From the NCBI GenBank assembly GCA_032622095.1, contig CP136066.1, positions 8,825,784-8,889,783 on the forward strand: a stretch of 64,000 nucleotides of DNA, in the 5' to 3' direction. This DNA comes from Siphonodentalium dalli (taxonomy: Eukaryota; Mollusca; Scaphopoda; Gadilida; Siphonodentaliidae). Both the position numbers and the translations under genes were made by a program. Under the pieces are notes generated by a model. That model saw only the letters and a list, made by a program, of their open reading frames with translations. It was not told where the DNA came from and searched no databases. Below are positions 37,201-48,200 of this stretch, one piece after another. Each line of letters starts with the position of its first letter. Position 1 is the stretch's first letter.

Positions 37201-40200
37201 TAATACAGGTGATATATCCATAATACAGGCGATATATCCATAATACAGGCGATATATCCATAATACAGACGATATATCCATAATACAGGTGATATATCCA
37301 TAATACAGGTGATATATCCATAATACAGGTGATATATCCATAATACAGGCGATATATCCATAATACAGGCGATATATCCATAATACAGGCGATATATCCA
37401 TAATACAGGTGATATATCCATAATACAGACGATATATCCATAATACAGGCGATATATCCATAATACAGGCGATATATCCATAATACAGGCGATATATCCA
37501 TAATTCGTTTTACTCATCGCAATACTCATGACTGATAATTCTTTCGCATCTAGTTGTATTTATAACTATTTATAAATACTACTATGCTCAGAAACATTTA
37601 CAACGCCAGGAATGCACTCCATATTTGGAAACGGTTTATTACGTCATGTTGGGAATGCCGCGTCGTCATAGAAATGAGACATAATGGACAATTATAGAGA
37701 GGTAATTCCGATATAGGATTTTCGTCGGCTTTTCAAAGAGGCTGAATGACATAGTATAAAATTTCGAAATCAAATTGTCCTTGTCAAAGTTGCTCGAACG
37801 CCTAAAAGTGAAGTAAACAGACATAGAAGCTTCCAAAAGGCCAGAATAACTCAGTTGAAAAATGATGACGCTCATCTTTAGAACGAAAATGCTAACTTGC
37901 GAAGAACGAATCGGCAATTCATGTCATAATCTACTACAGCTAACACAACTAAAGTGAAGATAACAAAAAAATCATGGATATTGAAAGGCCAGAGAAAGTA
38001 ATTCCCCAAGAGCTTCAAACTGCAAACGATAATAAAACAAGCAAGATTGATAAATCGAAAACTGGTGTGTGCATCGAAATACGGAAACTCAGAATAAGTA
38101 CCAAGTTATATCATATACTGAAACAGAATATGGGAGAATGCATTAGCCTAACAATTTTTTACAACTTTAATAATTTGTTATTATAATTTCACCCATACAG
38201 AGCCCCAGACAAACATGAGCAGACGACACTCTTCTATATGCTTCTATATATGTGTGGGGCTCCCTGCAGGGTAATGGATGTTTTTTTATGTTATGCCCTA
38301 AAAATTGTAAGAAACATTTATTTAAAAAACAATGATAAAAAATTGTTAGGCCAATGCATTCTCTTATATATGCGAGGCGACTCGCATATATAAGAGAATG
38401 CATTGGCACAGGAAATTAGTGAGATCGAAGATCAACCGATAAATTAAATACAACGCCAGACATATCATGATAAAATAGTATCATATATGACACCAACACC
38501 CACTACCATGACATGTCTGTAAAAAAAGAACTGCCAATTCATTGACAACTATATTCAGTTGCTAGAGGAAGGAAGTTCGGTTGTTAAATGTTAAACTGTT
38601 TCATGACGCATGGCACCCGAATGGGAACCGGACAAAACGCCACATTGTTAGAACGCCACATTTTTATTTGGTCAGAACGCCACATTTTTGGATCAAACGC
38701 CACTTTATTTTGGTCAAAACATCACCCGAGCAACTATTAGAGCTAGAGAGAAAACTCGACCCAAAGATCCAAAGAATCTCAAACTTCGGGTAAGTATCAT
38801 AAATATCCTATGTACATATAAGAACAAAACTAACCGAAATCCTATACTATTCTACATAATGGCTGCGGACACACGTATCACAGTAGCGATGGCATAGTAG
38901 GTGTGACAATTTATTATGGTGGAGTTTGGTGACAATTGGTCGTCATAATTAATATGCCATAGCAAGCCATGGCGCCCGTTGCATATTCGCACAATGAGCC
39001 TTCCAAATTTCGTTATAATCAGCCCTTTTCTGGTTTTGGTCCTTGTATAGCTCGCTCGCGTTCTTTATTATTGATACTTTCTCGTAGCTGCAGTTCCTCC
39101 AACAGTTCCGACACAGCTTTATAGGCCCACATGATCATGTTTGCGGAATTATTCGTAGAATTAACGTCGCAATATAAAAAGGCAATTGGGGAACTGTCTT
39201 AATGCGCATGAAATTAATATAAGTAGATATACATTAAGATCATATCAATAACACGTACTACGTGCATGATAGTTTACTTTAAATTCAGTGACACAACATC
39301 ATGTTGATGACATTATATTACTATATATATCATTCCACATCAACTCGTTCGATGGGCCTTAGGGCCTTTTAGGAGTATATCTTGTAAATGTAAATGTAAC
39401 TGAACTAACCTTCTTTGCTGTGCCCCTTGCATGTAACTGAACTAACCTTCTTTGCTGTGCCCCTTGCATGTAACTGAACTAACCTTCTTTGCTGTGCCCC
39501 TTGCATGTGACTGAACTAACCTTCTTTGCTGTGCCCCTTGCATGTAACTGAACTAACCTTCTTTGCTGTTCTTCTTGCCTGTGACTGTAATAAATAATCA
39601 ACAATTAACAGTTACCTCATATAATTACACTACATGAATATTATATATAAAGTAGGGCATAGAATAACACATATAAGACATATTCAATTTCACTTCAAAT
39701 TCAATGCTCGTTGTAATATGAAGACTGCAGAATTTGAGAAAAACTGGTTCCTAATAAAAAAGCGCTATAAATAAAAAAAAAAGGCATACATTTCTTGATA
39801 TATACTCCTCAGAATCGCGCATTTTCCTTTAATAATTATGTTTCCATTCTACCTCTTACTCTCTTCAATTATAGTCACCCTGCAGTTGAGTGTCGTGATA
39901 AACCGAAACAAAAAATAAAATTAACATGTATACTTCAATCATGCTTTCAATTACAATATAACAGATTTCCCAATCGCCTGTTTAGAGCCACTTGATGCCC
40001 GTTGATGTAAGTAAGAGTGCAAGCGTGAGCGCGTGAATGAGTGTATGCCTGAATGTATGTATCAGATGAATTGTGTATGTAAAATAATCTGTTGTTTTTT
40101 TACCCTGTGCCAATGCATTCTCTTATATATGCGAGTCGACCATAGGTCGCCTCGCATATATAAGAGAATGCATTGGCCTAAATGTTTTTTACAATTTTAA

Positions 40201-42237
40201 TAATTTTTTCTTGTATTCTTTAACAATTTTATAATTTCACCCACACAGAGCCCCAGACAAACATGAGCAGACGACACTCTTCTATATGCTTCTATATATG
40301 TGTGGGGCTCCCTGCAGGGTAATGGATGTTTTTTATTTTATGTCCTAAAAATTGTAAGAAACATTTATTTTAAAAAAATGATAAAAAATTGTTAGGCCAA
40401 TGCATTCTCTTATATATGCGAGGCGACCTATGGTCGACTCGCATATATAAGAGAATGCATTGGCACAGGGTAAAACATCGTGAATGAGTGGATGCCTGAA
40501 TGTATGTATCAGATGAATTATGTATGTAAAATCATCTGATTGTTTCAATAAAAATTAAAAAAAAATAAAAAAAATATACAAGATACAGTGAGTTGACGTT
40601 CTTGACGTTTGACGGTGGTAAGTCCGGGGGGCAATAGGGGTGAAGTAAATATTCTCTGGTAAAGTTTTTTTCTCTATGGATTGTGATTATGTGTGTGGTG
40701 TGTGCATCAATTTCTAGGTGGTGTGACTTTCTCACCCTTGAGCATTTCCTGTAATCCAAAATGGCGTCCAACGTGGCCGCCGTAGTATAGCATATGAACT
40801 AAGTCAGTTTAATCTGTTTTGTTGGAGGAAAATTGGCACTCCACTAGAAAGATGGCTGCCAAAATGGCGACCGGAATGTGAAAAATAGAATTTGTTCACT
40901 CATATTTCCTATATCCATTCATATTGTTTTTAACTTATTTCAAATTGTATCTTGGTTTCTTATTAATCATATCGTATAGCCATTGGCTCAGTACTACGTG
41001 TTGCTCTGTGGTCTCAGCCACTTTCAACCCCTAACAAAATTGTTGTTACAGAACGTAGTATGATATTACCCCGAAAACTCAAAATTGGTTCCTGGTCATA
41101 TGGTCATATTTTAATGTGAATGAACAGATTTGAAGGTATTAATCGAGTGGGTGGGAGTGTTGCCTAGTACTGCAATCTCGTTAGGGCCTGAAGCGGTTAC
41201 TATGGTTTAGAATGGCAGTCAAATGGCAGCAAATGTATAGAAAACTATATATTTCGTCCATATGCGCTTACATGTCGTGACTGATAGATGCATGGTATGA
41301 TATAATATAATACATATTGTAGAAAACCCAGAGAATCCGGCGTTATATTTCATTTATTCAAGATACAATCCTGTATAATTTAGTGCGTAACATCAGCTAT
41401 GTGCATAATTAATAATCCATGTATGAAGATAATATGACCATATGTTCACGGAAATGTGATCATATTGGTAAGTCTCATACTAATTGAAATGGATATTTCC
41501 ACAATTCCAAAAGCTGTACAGCATACAATGTCATGCCCTAGTTGCTCATGGAAATAATGTGATCACAGCGTAATTAACGAAAGATACATTGGGCTGCCGG
41601 TACAATGTATCGGTACTATCATGACCTTCAATTATCACACACACACGTTCAGATCACAGCATCAAACCTTGTGTGAGTTTAGATATCGGCGTATGCCTGG
41701 TACCGCTGAACTAACATGTATTCAACATCCTCTCCATGTATGAACATGGGTTCGCGCTGCCACTTGCCAATGGCAAAAATAATTCACAATTTGGCAAAAA
41801 ATATTTTCATTTGGCAAAAGTGTTGGCAAAAGAAAATTTGGGAAACTAGTACCATAAAATGATATTAGTGGTGTTGTATATGGTTTCGGAGAAGTTAACA
41901 CCTCCATTAAGATGCAGTTAATCTTCCAACATTATTATCGATAACAACAGAGATGCCGGTATACGTATTAACTGTTTTCCTATCGATGTCAAACGTCGTT
42001 CAAACCGCGTGCGTCGAAACATAAAACTCAATCAAGGTTGCCAAAAATGATACTAGCAGGAATAACATTTGGCAAATTCTACTAGAATCTGGCAAAAAAT
42101 ATTTTCATTTGGCAAATATTTGGCAAAAGTTAATTTCGGTCCAGCGCGGACCCTGTGCATGGATAACAATATAATAATATGATATTCGGCAAACCATCCA
42201 AAGTTCATGAAAAAATTTGAGACAGAATATAACTGGC

Positions 42238-42287
<50 letters not shown>

Positions 42288-45200
42288 GTGTATACATGTA
42301 CGCATACAATGGTATTAATATATCAATGTGTGTGCAAGGTGTGTGTGAGTTGTGTACGAATGTCGAACCCCCACCATTCCCGTCTGTATATCTATGCAAT
42401 CGTTGTTATCATATATTGTTCTGTACATAAATGTGTAATGTAATGAAAAAATTAAATATTTAAAAAAAAAACAAAAAAAAAAAACAATATAATAGTTTCA
42501 CCAATCTAAATACCTTGTGAAATTATGTAGAACAACAGACTGCATATAATGATATTTCAATTATAATTATCCGGTCCCTAAGTGAATATGGTAAAATATT
42601 GGCAACTGGTTAATTCTCAACCTTCAGGATGAAGAGTAGCACACAGTTGGTTGAATATAGGCTAGCTCTTAATCACGGAAGTGTGCCAATTTGAACTATG
42701 GTTGAGAAAATTGTTGCTTGTAAGGAATATGTTCGGATAAATCTGGTCAAGGTGGAAAAAACTTGTAGATACACATGAACAGGCTGGGATATCGGTTTCT
42801 CTGAATGAGTTGTTCCTCCATGATAATCCCAAATTGGGGTGGGCTAAATCAATTGTGGTTACATCACAGGGCAGTTTCTCTGAATGAGTTGTTCATATGA
42901 ATGAGTAGTTCATATGTGGTAACACATCGGCATCTTGGATGCCATCTTGGATTATATGAAATGCTCAAGGGTATGAACTCCACACCCACCCATAAAATGA
43001 AGCACAAAGCATCCAGACTCACAAACCGCTGAGAAAAAAAACTTAAACAGAGAATTTAGTACTTGACCTAAAATTGGCCCTTTCCTTATGGACTAGTAAA
43101 GTGTGTAATAACATATTAGAACTCAATAAGTGTACACGTTACAAATTAGATCATAGCCGTCATGGCGTGAATCCAGTGTCTTTGTTATAGGCCGGAATGA
43201 AAGCTGTTGAACATTGAAATGTATTTATATATTTTTCATCAAAATTGGATGACACCAGTTTATGAGCCATCAAATTGTTAATGTTGTGCTAGACAGCCTT
43301 CGTCGAGTACATGAATGAAAAACATGATAATACATACGCAATCAACATCGTTTTCGATGCATCTGTCGGTGTATAGAAGTGTCTGATGCCGAATTATATA
43401 CTGTAAAATTTCGCGAAGACTTGATGCATTTCCATGATTTTTTTTATGACGATGTTGCGGAAATATTTGACCTCAACCAACTTACCACTTGAACAGCCCC
43501 ATGTACAAATCAGAAGGTATTACCAAAACGGACCATGCGGTTTTTAATAAATGAAGATTGCTCCCTCAGATGAATGTATTATTCGCCAAGTTGAATGATG
43601 GTATCCACTATTCAAAACATACTGTCGTAAAGCGGAATGTTCCCTCAATGGTATAACGATCATATCTTTCTCTCACACCGATACATTTATTGGAATTTCG
43701 GCTCATTTCCGAGTTGATCATAATATAAATACTAGACACTTTCTGACGTTGGGTAGTTTGTTTGTGACATAATCATCAGCCATTGACGTGTATCGATAGA
43801 AAACTATATGTTCGGTTAACCATAAAATGCTTTACTCTACAGTGCGGTTCGCAAAAAATACTATCCGCGATCACGTGTGGGTACCTATCAGAATTTCGAT
43901 CGGATCCGGATCGATGCGCAATGAGATGTCACCAAAACGGATTTCGGATGTCAAAGATACGGATTACATATTCCGTACAGTTCTATTGTCCTGTTGATAG
44001 TATAGGCTATTATTCTGTGATATTGAAAAGTATAGGCCCGGAATATTAAAACATTGTAAACCATAAGTGAACTGAGGGTGTCCATCTTAATGCAATCCAT
44101 TTGCACCTCCCACTTAGGTTGGAGTTTTCATCGAGTTTCCATCGGGTTCTTCAGCTGTTGGATATTACAACCCAATAATGTTGGATTTGTTATAACTGGT
44201 GGCCATTTCAGTTCACACATTTGACGGAAATTATTTATATTGTAGAAATATGCGGCTATTTGTCTGAAAACAAATATGTTTACACTAAATACTAAACAAT
44301 TTGAAGCAATTTTAGTCTGAAATTTCCAACTGAAGTTGTGTCGGGCAAGAAATTTCCAGATGTTAACAATGTTGACCAACGTATGGGGGTATGTCACACC
44401 AATTGCACATCCCTGTACGGGAATGAGTGGATGGATTACTCGACTCAGAGAACAGAACAAATGAGCTTCGAATGTAGCAAGGTATGTTCTTATGTGTAAG
44501 CAATCAGGTAAGTGGGTGTCAGACCAGGTAACACGAGTTCCAGGGTAAGCAACACCAAACCTAGCACACCAGAATGACAGAAAACAAGTCAAAGTGAGGC
44601 ACTGGCAGGTAGACCATAAATGGCCTATTTGTTAGTCAAAATAGGTTTTAGTAAGAAAGTAAAACGCCTCAAACATATTCGTCATTTTACCCACATAATA
44701 TTGGCGGAGCAAAAATGTAATGGATGTCAAGAACAAGAGGAGAGTGTCTGCAAAGTATACGAAAGACAGGGGATATATTAGGGTCAGGGTCCCAATCACA
44801 TGCAGACACTGTGTTCCTCGTGTTCTTGAGAGCAAAGTCACGGAGCGGCTGGAAATATTTTGAAAAGTAATTAAGAACGTACAGATCGAAAGAGGGTAAT
44901 TAAAATCAAAGATACCTAAGAATTTGTAATTTAAGGAAAAGGGTAAAACTTTAAAATTTTAGAAGACCAAAGAGGTAAAGTTTTTGAAAAGTCAAAAGAA
45001 AGATACAACCAATAGGATCTTCCTCAGTTGCAAGTCGCTAACCTGTGCCTGTACGGGAATGAGTGGATAAATTACTCGACTCAGAGAACAGAACAAATGA
45101 GCCTCGGATGTAGGCCGGAAAGTTCTTGCGACGTTTTGTATCAGAATTATCATTGAAAATTGTTCGCTGCATTGACAGGAACGTACCGACAGGGTATGGG

Positions 45201-48200
45201 TGTGTGACAATCCCCCCATGAGGACCATAATTTTCAATAGTTAGAAATTTCATGACTCAATTCCAATAGTTGTGCTTATGCATTTATTTCTTCTCATAGC
45301 AGTATATTAATCATGTAATTTAAATTCGTCCTGCAAGGTAGCGATGAAATGTAAATATTACAAGTTGATACACAGTCATTTGAGTAAATAAATTCCAGTA
45401 TTGCTAATTACCTGAACCCATATGAAATTGAATGCAAAGCATTTCCTTCAAGTTCAGACTGCTATGTTTACCAACCATAGATTCGTGGTCACTAGTTTGT
45501 TAGTAATGTCAAACCTCCATATCTTTCTGAGGACAGCTTTAACAATATAACAATCATTCATCATGCATACTTGTAACCATTGTGAGAGTTATAACTTGTG
45601 ACTCCTTGGAATTTGAATACATGTAACTCGTATTCGTTCCTCAACCATATTCTGAATAATATCATGTATAATGCACTGCATGCACAGTGTACTCAATACA
45701 TAAAACATGGATCAGTGCTATGTCATTCTAGTGTGTTTATTTACACAGTCTTTACTCTTAAAGAGAACATATATAAACCCAAATTATTAAGCCCTTAAGC
45801 CAATATTGGAATTTTGCATTACTCAACACCAAATCCTATATAGTTGGAAATGTTATTAGACCAAATCCTATGTAGTTGGAAACGTTATGATCTCACCCCA
45901 GTTGGAACCCCCTAGCAACGTTCCTGTGCATTGCTAGATAGGTCCCTGTTGACCGAGGTTGCGAGAGACACCCCCTCCCAAACAAAACAATCATGTCTCT
46001 GGTGACATATTGACATATGCATTTAAGATGCAGCGGCTTGGTTATATGAAACCGCGAACAACACGGTGTGAAAATCCTCGTGACGCTGAACATCCATAAC
46101 AAATTGGGTTAGAATCACATACCAAAGAGTGAATTGCTCAGACGGAGCCCGGTGAAGGGATAAGATAAGTTAAATTTTATTTGGCTAAATACACATAAAC
46201 AATTACAATATACAAAACCTATGATAACACAGTATGCTCTTATGTAAAACGTAAAAAATTACTTTCCCTGCATGGTCCGTTTTTGGTGATACCTTCCGAT
46301 TTGGTGATACCAGGTACACGGGGTGTTGAATGTATTGTTATTATGTGCCATCATGTGTTTCGTTGCGGAATCATCACACTTATTTTGTATGTTAAGACCA
46401 CAGGCCCCTGGGGAAAATTACTAAAATACCAATGTACACTATACCAGTGTAAAGGTTCCAATGATCAATTTTGGCTAAAACCACTGTCAAAACCCTACTG
46501 AATTCTAGAAATCGATAATTACAGCCAAAATATCATCAGGTGTGTCTTATTCACAATAAAATTCCCTTTCATTTGACATATAACTCGGCGAAATTGAACG
46601 AATCGAAGTCGAGATATCTTATCAGAATCTAGCGAAATCTACCGAATATATCGGGTCGTCGATCTGCATGTCCGCTCACAGGCCTTTGACCTAGTTATAC
46701 AATCAATATTTTCGAGCAATAATTTGTCGCGAACGTGTACTTAAACGCGATGATATAACCTATAAATGCTCATATATGTTCCGCAAGTAATTCCGAAGCC
46801 ATCCATATCTTTTTTATTTCATCCGATGTGTTTGTGCCCAATTTTTCAACTTTGTTCATCAAACGAATTTCAGAAACAAGACGTGTCTGCGATTTGAAGT
46901 AAATATTGAAACCGAAAGTAAAACAAGAATGCACGGATCAAGGTCACGTGGAATTCCCAGAATTTTAATATCGTATCAAAGCAAATTCCAATTATTTAAC
47001 TATAATTTCAAGTCCACTTCTGTTTTTAAATCAGATAAACTTCTTGTTACAGAGAAAATTAATAATTCAAGTGTTTCTTTAATACTCTATCGGATATCTA
47101 TGCATATTTATTTTTTTAGATACACGTTCGCGACAAACTATTACTGGAATTTATTGCTTTTATAACCATGTCAAAGGACTGTGAGCGGACATGTAGATTG
47201 ACGACCCGATTTATTCGGTAGATTCGCTAGATTCTGATAAGATATCTCGACTTCAATTCGTTCAATTTCGCCGAGTTATATGTCAAATGAAAGGGAATTT
47301 TGTTGCCAATAGGACACATCTGATACTTTGGCTGCAATTATCGATTTCTAGAATCAGTAGGGGTTTGACAGTTGGCGTGGATTTAGCCTAATCGATTATT
47401 GGAACCTTTAGACTGGTATAGTGTATATTGGTATTTTAGTAATTTTCTCCAGGGGCCTATGGTTAAGACATATCTCCGTGAGTGTTATTTCCGGTGATGA
47501 CAATAAATACACGTGGATCAGAATATCATGTCTATTACCCAAATATATGAACGAATTTTATTACATGATCCTACCCTTATTCAATTCAATAAACTCATAC
47601 AATAAATTGTGATATTAGACATTCGTTTAACAACAGGAAATAGTGCCATGTGACCTTTTACTTCCGGTTTGTCGTCTGTTTACATTCTGTACGGTACGTC
47701 TCAAAATACTATGGCTTCCAATATTTTTCCAACAAACTATAATGAACGAAGAGTTTGAAAAGTTATGTCATTAAATATACGCCATTAAATACGTCAGATA
47801 TATCTGAAGACTATTTCTTTACGCGGACAAAGAACGCATAGATACGTGAAACTTCATCGCATGCCTTATAGAAGCCTATGTTAGTTTCGCATCCCATTTG
47901 TTGATTTATTTATGTTTTGTCGAGGTGTTGAATCATGTAATAAATATAATCTGCAACTCGTCCCAAGTTTATAGCGGAATTTACAAAACGAGTTTTGTAA
48001 AATCCGCTATAAACTGGGAACTCGTAAGTCCTCTATATATACTAACTTTTCAGCCGGATTAAACATTTGTTTATGCTGCAATAAATGGGAGCACAATGTT
48101 TCTCGTTACACTGTTTTGATATTTGTCTAACAATAAAATAAACAAATTATAATTTTTCTTTTATAGAAATCAGTCTTTGGTGATAAATAAAGATATATAA

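Noticed and set aside
36675-37529. 284-codon minus frame with 20-residue repeats
   Set aside because: The 20-bp minisatellite is open in all three minus frames, so the length carries no coding signal.
42105-42443. Frames rich in Y-I on both strands
   Set aside because: Products of the (TA)n tract.
44128-44592. 154-codon minus frame as a gene
   Set aside because: Lies in a diverged repeat shared with 48985-49530, where the frame is not preserved; no recognisable domain.
46929-47165. 78-codon frame as a transposase remnant
   Set aside because: In the spacer of a foldback element but shows no catalytic or DNA-binding motif.
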